A stretch of DNA of 33,533 bases from Gallionella sp. (GCA_030653355.1 JAURZN010000175.1:1-33533), one strand, 5' to 3'; counted from the first letter of the stretch, positions 24,186-33,091 are shown. Notes: generated by a model from the letters alone, not told the origin. Translations and numbers: made by a program.

Positions 24186-25603
24186 TAACGTTCATTCCCA
24201 AACACGGTCATCGAAGTAAAGGCTTGTGCAGGAATACCGGCAACCATTGCCTGGTGCATGAGCTGTATTTGCCTTTCCAGTTGCGCTTCCTGTTGCACCT
24301 TTGCGTATTCCGCAAGACGTGATGCTTGAAGATTGCCGTTCAGTAGTGTGAGCCTATCATTCAGTTTTTGCAGTGCGTCTTGCGCGTCTTTGGGTGCAGA
24401 GCCGTTCTGTGAATTAGCCATGATTTGCGCTGCCGTTTTGAGGATGTTATTGATATAGGCATAGGCAACGTCCACAGCAATCAGTCTTTTGTACGCATCA
24501 ATAAATCCGGGATTGACGGACGCGCTGGTGGAGATCATTTTCCAGACTGGGATCGCGGAGGCATCGACCAGCTTAAAATCGCTGATCGTTTGCGGACCGC
24601 GACTAATCACGTTATTCCTCAAATTGTCCAGCTTGGTCGCAATTCGATTGATAAACGGCGTGACCGCGATACTACCAACGGTAGGATGAAGGCAATCCAC
24701 CGCTGTGTCGCAAGTGAACAGGTTGATTGGCGAGGTTACGCCATCGTTGTAACCGATAAAGTCGTTTAACTCCACCCCCGTCGGATCAACGTAATGCCAG
24801 CTTGCGCTTGTACCACCATTCGCGGCGTTTACTGCTGGATTTGGCGGGTCAATAATGATCGTGCCCGTCATGCTCATAATAAAAAGTTTGTCTTGATTAT
24901 CCAATCCGGTGCTTTTGCTCAAGGCCATCCAAACCACATTACCGGGTCTGTATTGATCTTTTTTGGAAGGGTCTAGTGCAATGGCCGCATCCTCCGCGAG
25001 TCGCTTTGCTGCTGCGCTATCTCGTGAGGTCTTCCATGCATCGTATGAATCCGGCAGCATATTTGAAACAGCTCCCGCCACATGACCAAACATATCCGAT
25101 GAACTTTTGGATAGATCAGAACCAAATAGCGCGGGGATACCTTCCGCCATCTTGCAGGAGTTGACATTCATTCCGTTGACCTTGTTGGCAACATCCTGCA
25201 AATACTCGAACAGACTTGCCATTTCAGGCATGGACGACTTGATGGCCAGCAGGAATGCGTAGCTGATTGAAGTGCCGATGTTCTGGAACAGTGCTGTAAT
25301 CGCAGCTTTGTTGATAAACGAAAACGAACCTGCTGTCAGGTCAATCCCACCGCAGCCGATATTCAGCGATGGCGGTGTCATCTGCACTAGCTGGTAGCTC
25401 TTGACGGGTGATCTGGCGTAAAAGCCGCCCGCCGAGTATCCGTTCATCGTCTGCCCCTTGTAAGACGACGGCGGTGTGGCATTTGAGTACCCACCCATAC
25501 TATCGAACCAACTCTGCATTCCTGTTCCGACGTTAGCGTTGACAGGCGCAGAAATGAGACAGGTAGCAGCAAGCACAGAAATAAGCAACTTGTTGTAGCG
25601 CAT
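24185..25603 (-). CDS. traH: TraH, periplasmic pilus-assembly protein
   Basis: This 472-residue protein with a signal peptide (KLLISVLAATCLISAPVNAN) matches the F-type TraH family in length and content: GTGMQSWFDSMGGYSNATPP at the mature N-terminus, IGCGGIDLTAGSFSFINKAA, and C-terminal coiled-coil-like helices (LNDRLTLLNGNLQASRLAEY). TraH acts with TraF, TraW, TraU and TrbC in the periplasm to extend F pili. AAGGA lies upstream of the ATG, 12 bases after traF. The order traF-traH-traG is the classical one. Confidence 0.92.
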   Translation of the reverse strand: MRYNKLLISVLAATCLISAPVNANVGTGMQSWFDSMGGYSNATPPSSYKGQTMNGYSAGGFYARSPVKSYQLVQMTPPSLNIGCGGIDLTAGSFSFINKAAITALFQNIGTSISYAFLLAIKSSMPEMASLFEYLQDVANKVNGMNVNSCKMAEGIPALFGSDLSKSSSDMFGHVAGAVSNMLPDSYDAWKTSRDSAAAKRLAEDAAIALDPSKKDQYRPGNVVWMALSKSTGLDNQDKLFIMSMTGTIIIDPPNPAVNAANGGTSASWHYVDPTGVELNDFIGYNDGVTSPINLFTCDTAVDCLHPTVGSIAVTPFINRIATKLDNLRNNVISRGPQTISDFKLVDASAIPVWKMISTSASVNPGFIDAYKRLIAVDVAYAYINNILKTAAQIMANSQNGSAPKDAQDALQKLNDRLTLLNGNLQASRLAEYAKVQQEAQLERQIQLMHQAMVAGIPAQAFTSMTVFGNER

Positions 25604-25615
25604 GATGAAATCCTT

Positions 25616-26437
25616 TTAGAGATCGCCGGGTTTGGTTTGAGTCAACACATAAATCCGCTCAACGAAGTCCTGCAACGACAACACGCCCGAACCCAGAATG
25701 ACCATTTTGTGTGTTTTGACATTACCGAGCACAAACAGCGGCACGGCATCTACCCCCAGCTTTGCGGATAGACCGTTGTCTTTAACCGAGGGAGGCAACC
25801 CGTCAATCGTTGATCCATCCAAACTGATCGGTAAAATTGTCATATCGTATTGGCGGGTAATCCATTGCAAGGTCGGCACCATGTGCTTGCAATAGGGGCA
25901 ATCACCCCGAAAGAAGAAGAATATCCCCCACTCTTTGGCAAGGTCGGCCATCGTGTTGTTTTGCCTGGCATCCCGGTCTCGCGTTGCCACCTTGATGGCG
26001 GAGTTATTCATTGGATTTTTAAGTTCAAAGTTCAGCTCGGCGGATTGCCACAGGACACGCCGCCATATATCCGCAAAATAGCTGGCACGGTCGATTTCAA
26101 CCTTCTGCGCGGCCATGTACGATTTGATGTTTTCTGCGGTGGGATGCACCACGGCCAGCGCGCGCTTGGCATCAAGGTCTTTGCGTATTTTCTCCAGCTC
26201 TTCGACAGCGAGCTCTTCTTTGGTCTTTACCGATTCTTCAGGTGTGCTGATTTCTTTGGGTTTCTTGACTGGCCGTGCTGCTTCTTCACAGTACCAGTTA
26301 AACTTTTCCTGACCATGACACGCCCATGCAGATGAATATTCCATGCCTGATGGATAATCTCGTCCTTCCAGCGCGAACAATGAGGTCGGCACTAACGCGG
26401 CCATCAAAATAAGCAAAGTTGGGATAGCCAGGCGCAT
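25616..26437 (-). CDS. traF: TraF, thioredoxin-fold pilus-assembly protein with CPYC
   Basis: This 273-residue periplasmic protein has a signal peptide (LAIPTLLILMAALVPTSLFA). A coiled-coil segment at about 65-95 (EELAVEELEKIRKDLDAKRA) precedes a thioredoxin fold with GDCPYCKHM (Cys180 and Cys183) and a cis-Pro region (VDAVPLFVLG). The TraF family aids F-pilus assembly. The intact CPYC suggests redox activity, possibly with DsbC encoded at the other end of this operon. It starts 3 bases after the trbI stop. Confidence 0.88.
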   Translation of the reverse strand: MRLAIPTLLILMAALVPTSLFALEGRDYPSGMEYSSAWACHGQEKFNWYCEEAARPVKKPKEISTPEESVKTKEELAVEELEKIRKDLDAKRALAVVHPTAENIKSYMAAQKVEIDRASYFADIWRRVLWQSAELNFELKNPMNNSAIKVATRDRDARQNNTMADLAKEWGIFFFFRGDCPYCKHMVPTLQWITRQYDMTILPISLDGSTIDGLPPSVKDNGLSAKLGVDAVPLFVLGNVKTHKMVILGSGVLSLQDFVERIYVLTQTKPGDL

Positions 26438-26440
26438 GAG

Positions 26441-26803
26441 TTACTTCTTGCCCAAGGCCAGCTCAGTGACGCGCTGTGTGTAATCGTAGGTGGTGCCGGG
26501 TGAATCTTTGATAATCGCAGCCGAGTTGATGAGAGTACATCTGCACTCGCCTGCTACCTGGGTAAGCGCGGCATCAAGCTGTTTGCCAAAGCGCGAAGCG
26601 GACTCAATGATTTCCGTTTGCGCTGTCTGATCCATGCCGGGCTTCATTTGCGCGGCCAATCTCTTTTGTTGCGAAGTGACAATACCGATAATGTCCACCT
26701 TCGCCATTGCGGGCGCGGGGTGAAAATGTTGCCATCCGGCCAAGACTGCGATAGTGACCGTTGCCGAGACAACGCCAGTGGTGAGGTGAGCGAGAGTGGA
26801 CAT
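26441..26803 (-). CDS. trbI: TrbI-like F-type conjugation membrane protein
   Basis: This is a 120-residue protein with one N-terminal membrane helix (TTGVVSATVTIAVLAGWQHF), then a periplasmic part with IIGIVTSQQKRLAAQM, SRFGKQLDAALTQVAGECRC and TLINSAAIIKDSPG. This matches the layout of F-plasmid TrbI, where a helix is followed by a short domain ending in a valine-rich strand. TrbI influences pilus retraction or assembly. GGGAAA lies upstream of the ATG. It is placed after traC as in F. Confidence 0.75.
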   Translation of the reverse strand: MSTLAHLTTGVVSATVTIAVLAGWQHFHPAPAMAKVDIIGIVTSQQKRLAAQMKPGMDQTAQTEIIESASRFGKQLDAALTQVAGECRCTLINSAAIIKDSPGTTYDYTQRVTELALGKK

Positions 26804-26815
26804 TTTGTTTCCCGA

Positions 26816-27010
26816 TTAAGCGATGATGCGAATCTGCAAGCCTGCATGAGTATCAAAAAACACCACGTCCTCACACAGGCAGAAAGACGCAGTAAATACC
26901 TTGTAGCCCGCATTTTTTAGCTCGCCAGCAATGTCCCTTGCCCGCTTTTCTTCGGTCTTGCAGCGTTCAATGATGCGACGAACGACTTTGCGTTTCATGT
27001 TGTTTGCCAT
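26816..27010 (-). CDS. small basic hypothetical protein between traC and trbI
   Basis: This 64-residue protein starts at the ATG at 27010 with AAGGA 8 bases upstream. It has a basic N-terminus (NMKRKVVRRIIERCKTEEKR) and a short central motif (FTASFCLCEDVVFF). There is no signal peptide or membrane helix. I recognise no family. Its good ribosome site, correct strand and tight position (12 bases before trbI) suggest it is a real gene of the transfer operon. Confidence 0.55.
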   Translation of the reverse strand: MANNMKRKVVRRIIERCKTEEKRARDIAGELKNAGYKVFTASFCLCEDVVFFDTHAGLQIRIIA

Positions 27011-27055
27011 TTTTAGTTTCCTTATGTGAATAAAGTTTTCGACTCGATCTTCGTG

Positions 27056-29641
27056 TTAAAAAAGTCCCATTTTTCGTCTGTCCTCGCGCGTTCCTTTGCG
27101 CCTGTCATTTTTGATTCTTTCGTTAAGCAATACCTCGATAGCCTGTTCGGTCGTCATGTTGTTTTGCTCGCGCATGGTCTTTATCCGCTCGAAATCTTCA
27201 GCGCGTGTGGAGAACAGCATCATTGAGAACGGATCAAGCAGTAAGCGACCAATCCCGGATCCCATCGGGCTATGCACAAAGATTTCCGAGTAATTGCCAT
27301 GATCGGTGGTGATAGAGGAAAGCTGGCGTTTCATCCACTCATCGATGGTGAGCTTGCCTTCTTTGCCTAGACGGTCAATGTTTTCCGGCTTCTGCCGCAG
27401 CAAGAACAGCCAGTCCGCATTATTGATGGTTGCTTTGGTTGCTTCCGTCTTGTAGTAGTCATCCACGCTTTGGGTGATCGTGCCGAATGCACCGCCGTAC
27501 TTTCTTGCCCTGCGATAACCGGCTTCGATGAAGTGTCCGCTGCTGCCGCTCCCCATCAAGTCCCACGCCTCGTCAATAATCACGATCTTGCGCCGGGAGC
27601 GATCCAGATACATTTCCTGTGTGATGCGATACATGATGATCTGCATGACCACCGCCTGAAGATCTCTTTTACTCTTGAGTTCCTCAAGCTCAAGCACGAT
27701 AAAGTCATTGTTAAATTCAATCGTTGCAGGACCTTCAAAGTAGCTCGCATATACGCCGTATTTTGTGTAGGGTTCAAGTGCGACGGCCATGTGCATCAAC
27801 TCCGTTTCGCTATCAGAACTCTCATTAATTTTGCCAATGCGTAGCAGCTCGTAAATGTCCGTGATGGTGGTGTCACTCCCCTTCACTCCCCATACCTGCT
27901 TGATAGCGGAAGCAAGTGCGGTATAGCAAAAGTTGTTCAGGGGCTCACGCGGACTCGCCATTTCAGCCAGGAGAGGAAGCAACATTTCCATGTCGTTATT
28001 GATGTCCCTGACCATCGAGAATGGATTGAGGCACAGCGTATTGTCACGCTCGTCAGTAAATTCAATGAATTCGCCGCCCATCAACTCGCACAAATTTTTG
28101 TAACTGCGGCCTACGTCAATAATCCAGACTTTGGCATCGGCTGCACGATAGCGGTACGCCATTTCATTCACAAATACCGATTTGCCAGACCCGGATAACG
28201 CGGCCACCGCAAAATTGTAGTTACCACCCGTGTTGTCAAACAGGTCGAACCCCATCGGTTGCCCACGCCGCCCGAACAGGGTAATCAGCGGAGTCTTGGT
28301 CCCCTTCCACTCGGCAATCAACGGCGATGTCATCACCGCGTTGTCGAGCGTCTTGGTGTAAGAACGCCCGAATGCAACCAAGTCTTCTTGCAATGGTTGT
28401 CCTAGCGTCATTGGTAGCGATGCGACAAATGCCTGATGCTGCAAATAATAGTCGCGCGACAGATCAAACCCCCTCGCACGCCACACCGATCTAACCGCGT
28501 GCTCAGCACGGGATGCATCAGCTTTTGTCGATAGCAGGCAGATTTGGTGGTACATGCGCAGCGTCCCCTTGCCTTCATCAAAAGCACCCAGCACAGCATC
28601 CCAGTCGCGCTTACGATCTTGTAGGTCTGGCTGAAATCTTGCCATGTACGAGGCCGCGTTCTGTGTAGCGCGAGCACTTTTTAGTTGCGCATAAGTGCGT
28701 GCGGATTCGTAATCTTGCACAACCGCGCCCATGGTGATCGAGAATGGGCATGGCATTGCCAGGGCAGCTTGGTATGGGTCGCCAATGACGCTGCTCATGT
28801 GATTCAGGCGGCTATATTTCGGGTAGTTCCTGACCGAGAAAAACTGCATAACAGTTTCTTGGCCGCCACTCTTGCAAGACCGGATGCCTTCATCGCTAAC
28901 GCAGGATGCAATTTCGCGGTTGGACAGTTGTTCGCGGATTATTTGGTTGGGGTTGTAACTCAAGGACAACTCGCTGCGCTTCTCAGGACAAAACACCCGC
29001 TCGTGATCGAAGAAATCGCCCACAAAATCCAGCAGGTGATCCGGGGTCCAATCGAACCCATCCAAGTTCGCCGACCTGAGTGTTGCACGGACACTCTCAC
29101 GCGTCCTGATCGCCTCCTCTACATCCCCCACTTCAAAAGGGGAAAGTGGCAACGTGATCGAAATGACGCACCTGAAATTGCGCAACCAATACACCCTGTT
29201 GGCTAGTAGCGATTTGGACGTACCCCCCATGTAGTATTCATTGCGTCGCGTCGTTATCCCAGCCAGCTCGCTTACTCGCACCGTGTCTTTTTGTTTTTTC
29301 AACATAGGTGCGATATCTGGTGATGCGTACAGTGAAATCTGGATGCCTGTTTTAGCCATGCACGAATCGAACAGGCTGGACAGTATTTTCTCCATTTCAT
29401 CAGTTGCACCGGTCTGTGGGTCAATCTCGATGGCAAAGCCAATTGAAAACTGCTCTTTTTTGCCGAAACCGCCTTGATCCAGGATAAACAACCGTTCGGT
29501 TGGAATCCAGCCAACGTAGGGCAACAAACCGGCCAGTCTGGGGGTGCTGGTGAATTGCTCGATCAAATGACGCGGAATCGCATCAGCACGGCCATATCTC
29601 TCATGCAGAAAGATATTTTTAAGTGCGCTTGTGAATGACAT
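27056..29641 (-). CDS. traC: TraC, VirB4-like ATPase of the F-type secretion system
   Basis: TraC is the cytosolic/membrane-associated ATPase that powers pilus assembly and DNA transfer. The start is the ATG at 29641 (MSFTSALKNIFLHERYGRAD), giving 861 residues, close to F TraC (875). A longer frame to 29899 would run back through traV and is not used. Walker A is ALSGSGKSVF (481-490) and Walker B is KIVIIDEAWD (684-693). The N-terminal half carries the TraC-specific domain (LLPYVGWIPTERLFILDQ). It begins one base after the traV stop. All nucleotide-binding residues appear intact, so it should be functional. Confidence 0.95.
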   Translation of the reverse strand: MSFTSALKNIFLHERYGRADAIPRHLIEQFTSTPRLAGLLPYVGWIPTERLFILDQGGFGKKEQFSIGFAIEIDPQTGATDEMEKILSSLFDSCMAKTGIQISLYASPDIAPMLKKQKDTVRVSELAGITTRRNEYYMGGTSKSLLANRVYWLRNFRCVISITLPLSPFEVGDVEEAIRTRESVRATLRSANLDGFDWTPDHLLDFVGDFFDHERVFCPEKRSELSLSYNPNQIIREQLSNREIASCVSDEGIRSCKSGGQETVMQFFSVRNYPKYSRLNHMSSVIGDPYQAALAMPCPFSITMGAVVQDYESARTYAQLKSARATQNAASYMARFQPDLQDRKRDWDAVLGAFDEGKGTLRMYHQICLLSTKADASRAEHAVRSVWRARGFDLSRDYYLQHQAFVASLPMTLGQPLQEDLVAFGRSYTKTLDNAVMTSPLIAEWKGTKTPLITLFGRRGQPMGFDLFDNTGGNYNFAVAALSGSGKSVFVNEMAYRYRAADAKVWIIDVGRSYKNLCELMGGEFIEFTDERDNTLCLNPFSMVRDINNDMEMLLPLLAEMASPREPLNNFCYTALASAIKQVWGVKGSDTTITDIYELLRIGKINESSDSETELMHMAVALEPYTKYGVYASYFEGPATIEFNNDFIVLELEELKSKRDLQAVVMQIIMYRITQEMYLDRSRRKIVIIDEAWDLMGSGSSGHFIEAGYRRARKYGGAFGTITQSVDDYYKTEATKATINNADWLFLLRQKPENIDRLGKEGKLTIDEWMKRQLSSITTDHGNYSEIFVHSPMGSGIGRLLLDPFSMMLFSTRAEDFERIKTMREQNNMTTEQAIEVLLNERIKNDRRKGTREDRRKMGLF

Positions 29642-29642
29642 G

Positions 29643-30164
29643 CTAATTTGACCCTTGTGATTGCTCTTGCCCAAACTGGCTTTGTGGCAACACTGATTGC
29701 GGTACCGCCGGTTGCGATAATGCGGGTTGTGGCTTTGCAATCGGTGCCATGACACGATATTGGTTGGCAATTTTTTGGGTGCTATGAGCCACTTGCCAAT
29801 GCCCCGGATCGGCAACGGCATACAGGAATGCCTGATCGTGCAACACCTTTCTGCTGTCTTCCCACGGAGCAACCCACACACGCAATACACTTGGCGCACT
29901 CAGTACGGGTGTGCCTGTTTGATGGGCTTCACCAACGACCCTCTCGGCTACTTTGGCTTGATTTTCCTTACTGTATCTGGAGAATGGTTTTGCTGCCGAA
30001 CCAGGCAGGTTATCAGCAACAGCATTGGCATAGACTCCCGATAGTGATGAGCAGTTAATGCCCGGTGGCGCTTTGCAGGTGAACGACTTTTGGGCATCAA
30101 GTCCTACCATGCTGCATCCGGTGATGCTCAAGCAAGCCGCCATTACTGAAATCCCAACACGCAT
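29643..30164 (-). CDS. traV: TraV outer-membrane lipoprotein
   Basis: This 173-residue lipoprotein has lipobox SITGC with Cys at residue 17, followed by KSFTCKAPPGINCSSLSGVY, the Cys-containing TraV signature. TraV anchors the TraK/TraB outer-membrane core of F-type systems. The start at 30164 (MRVGISVMAACLSITGC) is chosen because GGAG precedes it at 8 bases and its ATG overlaps the dsbC stop (TAATG); an ATG at 30188 lies inside dsbC. The C-terminal 30 residues are rich in Pro and Gln. Confidence 0.88.
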   Translation of the reverse strand: MRVGISVMAACLSITGCSMVGLDAQKSFTCKAPPGINCSSLSGVYANAVADNLPGSAAKPFSRYSKENQAKVAERVVGEAHQTGTPVLSAPSVLRVWVAPWEDSRKVLHDQAFLYAVADPGHWQVAHSTQKIANQYRVMAPIAKPQPALSQPAVPQSVLPQSQFGQEQSQGSN

Positions 30165-30898
30165 TATTTTTGCTCCTTGTTTAGCCATTTCTCGATTTGG
30201 TCTGCTGCCGCCATGCCTGGCAATACGCGACCGTCTGCGGCGATCAGTGTGGGCGTGCCATTGATATTGAACTTTTGACCGAGCTGGACATTGCGTTCAA
30301 TCGGGCTGTCGCAGTGCTTGTCTGTCACAGGTGCTTTGTCGTGCAGCATGTAGTCACGCCACGCGGCTGACTTGTCGATTGAACACCATATCCCCTTTGC
30401 TTTTTTGGATGCCTCTGGATGCAGCCCATCCAAGGGCATCAGGAAGGTGTAGATCGTCACATTGCTTAACTTGGGTAGTTCTTGCTCCAGCTTCTTGCAA
30501 TAAGGGCAGTCTGGATCGGAAAAAATCGCCAGCACCCGCTCGCCCTTGCCACGCACAGTCTTAATGGCATCCTCAAGAGGCAACTCCGAAAAATTCACTA
30601 CGTTTAGCTCGTCAAGACGTTGGGCTGTTAAGTCTTGCTGGGTCTTCATGTCAAAAATATGGCCAAACAGGAAGTAGCGCCCTTCGCTGTTTGTATAGCC
30701 AATATTTTTGCCCATAGCCACTTCGTAAATCCCGTCGATGCCGGTTTTGCGCACGTCACTGATCTGCGTTGACGGGTAGAGGTCGCGCAATGTTTTTGTA
30801 ACGTCCTTTGCTGCGCTGCTGTCATCCCAATTGCCAGCTTGAACTGCGGTCGCGCAAATCAATAACAACATGGCAAATAGCTTGGTTTTGTATTTCAT
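30164..30898 (-). CDS. dsbC: DsbC-type periplasmic disulfide isomerase of the transfer operon
   Basis: This 244-residue protein has a signal peptide (KLFAMLLLICATAVQAG), an N-terminal dimerisation domain (DVTKTLRDLYPSTQISDVRK; GRYFLFGHIFDM) and a thioredoxin domain with SDPDCPYCKKL (Cys131 and Cys134) and cis-Pro region NGTPTLIAADGR. DsbC-like or TrbB-like isomerases are often encoded in F-type operons to fold Cys-rich proteins such as TraV, TraU, TraN and TraH. AGGAG lies 8-9 bases before the ATG. The left inverted repeat of a mobile element begins 20 bases upstream of the start codon, so its native upstream genes have been separated from it. Confidence 0.92.
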   Translation of the reverse strand: MKYKTKLFAMLLLICATAVQAGNWDDSSAAKDVTKTLRDLYPSTQISDVRKTGIDGIYEVAMGKNIGYTNSEGRYFLFGHIFDMKTQQDLTAQRLDELNVVNFSELPLEDAIKTVRGKGERVLAIFSDPDCPYCKKLEQELPKLSNVTIYTFLMPLDGLHPEASKKAKGIWCSIDKSAAWRDYMLHDKAPVTDKHCDSPIERNVQLGQKFNINGTPTLIAADGRVLPGMAAADQIEKWLNKEQK

Positions 30899-30917
30899 TG
30901 ATAAGTCTCCTATTTAT

Positions 30918-30940
30918 CTAGCCGTTCCGCAAAGGTGTGT
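30918..30940 (+). repeat. left terminal inverted repeat
   Basis: These 23 bases begin CTAGCCGTTCC and end AAAGGTGTGT, and perfectly mirror 33511-33533. The repeat lies 6 bases upstream of the dsbC ribosome binding site and immediately before the transposase leader. Confidence 0.85.
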
Positions 30941-30959
30941 GCTTTGGTTAATGGTAGCG

Positions 30960-30965
30960 TATAAT
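30960..30965 (+). promoter_or_regulatory. -10 box of the transposase gene
   Basis: A perfect TATAAT lies 20 bases inside the left repeat and about 20 bases before the AGGAG at 30986-30990. No good -35 is present at 16-18 bases, where the repeat end lies, so the promoter may be weak. Confidence 0.4.
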
Positions 30966-30996
30966 CCCCTGTAGTGTAAAGCAATAGGAGATTATC

Positions 30997-32751
30997 ATTT
31001 CCGGTATAAATTCTTCCGCAGCAAGTTCGGGTCGCGTACCCGCTGAAGCTGACGGCATCCAGGTCAATTTCTGCAAAAACCCTGCTTGCAGTAACTACGG
31101 TGTCACGCCTAAAACAACCGTGTTGCGCGGGAGAACAGATCATGGATTGCAGGATAGCTACCTTGTACAAGCGTCTGGCGGAATTCCAGTGCTTCATTGT
31201 CGCGTATGTGGAGAAAATCCCCCGGTCAAAAGCAACACGGCCATTGCAGAGGAACGTGCGCGTTACCTCAAGGATTTAGTCATAGCGCCGGAACCGTCCT
31301 GCCCTGACGAATCTTGCTCCAATCACACTATTCCTGTCGGCAAAGGCTACCAATCTATCGGACTGACTAAATCAGGATCACGCCGTTACCGTTGCAACGT
31401 ATGCAAAAAAACCTTCTCGGTAGGCAAATCCACCACTGGCCATAAGCAGCCGCATAAGAATCGGTTGATATTCTCACTGCTAATGAATAAGTCACCATTC
31501 CGCCGAATTTGCGAGGTCGCCGACATCGGGCCGGAATCCGTCTATGGCAAAATTGACTTTCTCTATCGCCAGTGCCTCGCTTTCGCTGCCGACCGTGAGA
31601 AGCGTCTGCTGTCCGGTATGAAAATACCGCGCCTGTACATAGGTGTTGACCGGCAGGACTACATGGTAAATTGGACGCGGAACGCAGACCGTCGTAATGT
31701 AATGCTGCATGCGGTAGGCTCTGCCGACAATGCCACCGGTTACGTCTTCGGCATGCACCTCAACTACGATGCCGCAATGGATTCGGAAGTCATTGAAAAA
31801 GAGGCTGTAATCGTTGGTGACTATCAAGTCAAAGCCCCCTTCAGACATTATGCGCGCTGTTGGCTGAAAGAGGATTACACCGCCGCTATACTAAAAAATG
31901 CGAGTCGAAAAAGGAAGGCAACGCAAGGCTTACAAAGCGATATTGAGGCAGCCTACCTGAATGCCGACCAACGGGATGATATCGAGGTATCTGAAACGCA
32001 AGACGCTGGCCGTAAGCTGCCAACCAAAGGGGTGCAGATTCATGCTGAGTACAGCCTGTATGGGCATTTCTTCTTCCTGAAGAAGTTATTGGGTGGCGTA
32101 GAGAAATTACGCTTCTTTCTGGATCAGGACTCGGGAATGCGCGCCGCATGCCTTGCCACATTCCAACCTGAGATTACCGCACGCCGGGCCGATGCTTTTT
32201 ATGTGCGCATCGCCAAGGAAATGACCATTGCTGAAAAACGAGCGGCCATCGCATTGAGCCGAACTGAGTTTGAGAATGCACGCCAAGCCAACCCTGGACT
32301 GTCAGATACAGAGCTGAAAACGTTGCTCATCAAGGAACGTATAAGGCACATGGCTACCATCGGTAAGTGGCAAGATCGGTGGATGCTGCACCCATTTCCA
32401 AATATGAGTGAACCGGAAAAGGCGGTGTGCTACCTGACGGATTATAAGGATTACGATGCCGATCATTTGGCGCGTCTTTATAACAAGGCATCGTTACACG
32501 CCATTGATTGTTTCTTTATGCAGGTGAGGCGGCGACTGTCCATACTTGAACGCCCCATTGTTTCGGCGAGTAACACGGGGCGTACCTGGTATGGCTACAG
32601 CGCCTATAACCCGGAAACCATTGTGAAGATGCTGGGCATCTTCCGCGTGTTCTACAACTACTGCTTGGCTGGGCAGGATAAGAAAACACCGGCTATGCGG
32701 CTGGGCTTGGCAAAGGGCAAGGTCAGCCTGGAAGATATTATTTATCACTAG
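30997..32751 (+). CDS. double zinc-ribbon DDE-like transposase, apparent ATT start
   Basis: The product is about 584 residues if started at ATT 30997; the first standard start is GTG at 31120. The region before GTG encodes VNFCKNPACSNYG, whose cysteines (26, 31) pair with HCRVC (68, 71) in a first zinc ribbon. A second ribbon uses CPDESC (102-107) and RYRCNVCKKTFSV (133, 136). The catalytic-like core follows: LYIGVDRQDYMVNW (Asp near 218), FFLDQDSGMRAA (Asp near 376/378) and a C-terminal helix RRRLSILERPI with Glu near 519. These fit a DDE transposase, with the third residue tentative. AGGAG (30986-30990) is 6 bases before the ATT; the frame is closed upstream by TAG at 30985. It lies within perfect terminal repeats, supporting a transposase role. 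Confidence 0.72.
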   Translation: MSGINSSAASSGRVPAEADGIQVNFCKNPACSNYGVTPKTTVLRGRTDHGLQDSYLVQASGGIPVLHCRVCGENPPVKSNTAIAEERARYLKDLVIAPEPSCPDESCSNHTIPVGKGYQSIGLTKSGSRRYRCNVCKKTFSVGKSTTGHKQPHKNRLIFSLLMNKSPFRRICEVADIGPESVYGKIDFLYRQCLAFAADREKRLLSGMKIPRLYIGVDRQDYMVNWTRNADRRNVMLHAVGSADNATGYVFGMHLNYDAAMDSEVIEKEAVIVGDYQVKAPFRHYARCWLKEDYTAAILKNASRKRKATQGLQSDIEAAYLNADQRDDIEVSETQDAGRKLPTKGVQIHAEYSLYGHFFFLKKLLGGVEKLRFFLDQDSGMRAACLATFQPEITARRADAFYVRIAKEMTIAEKRAAIALSRTEFENARQANPGLSDTELKTLLIKERIRHMATIGKWQDRWMLHPFPNMSEPEKAVCYLTDYKDYDADHLARLYNKASLHAIDCFFMQVRRRLSILERPIVSASNTGRTWYGYSAYNPETIVKMLGIFRVFYNYCLAGQDKKTPAMRLGLAKGKVSLEDIIYH

Positions 32752-32866
32752 CTCAGACCGTCTTATTGCTAGACGCGAGCGCAAGTAAAAGGTTAGGATA
32801 TAACGACTCAAATAATCCCAATATTTAGCAGCCTTACAGTTTAACAAATCATTTTTCAGGAGATTT

Positions 32867-33091
32867 ATGATGGCTCTCGTTTCATGTCACATATGTAATT
32901 CACCAGTTGCAGATGACGCTCCAAATTGTATGAAATGCGGAACGCCGGGGCCGAAGCAACAGAGGAAAAAAAACTTAATTAAAAATATGCGACTACTTGC
33001 ATTTGTAGCGGTGCTTGTAGTTCTTGGATATGCGTGGTTCGTGTTTATCCCCGAAATTCAACAACAGGGTTTGCTCAACAATGGCGGCTAA
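32867..33091 (+). CDS. small zinc-ribbon membrane protein carried by the element
   Basis: This 74-residue protein begins with one zinc ribbon (CHIC, Cys7 and Cys10; CMKC, Cys21 and Cys24), then a basic linker (QQRKKNLIKN), one transmembrane helix (residues 41-61, MRLLAFVAVLVVLGYAWFVF) and a short tail. AGGAG lies 6 bases before the first ATG. It starts 115 bases after the transposase gene. Its last 99 bases overlap the end of the gene on the other strand. The function is unknown; zinc-ribbon plus single-helix proteins are widespread and poorly characterised. Confidence 0.68.
   Translation: MMALVSCHICNSPVADDAPNCMKCGTPGPKQQRKKNLIKNMRLLAFVAVLVVLGYAWFVFIPEIQQQGLLNNGG

Noticed and set aside
29642-29899. 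N-terminal extension of TraC to 29899
   Set aside because: It reads back through traV in another frame; the ATG at 29641 matches the family start and length.
30910-31197. 95-codon minus-strand frame starting inside the transposase gene
   Set aside because: It crosses the terminal repeat and is antisense to the zinc-ribbon region; the sense frame has clear motifs.
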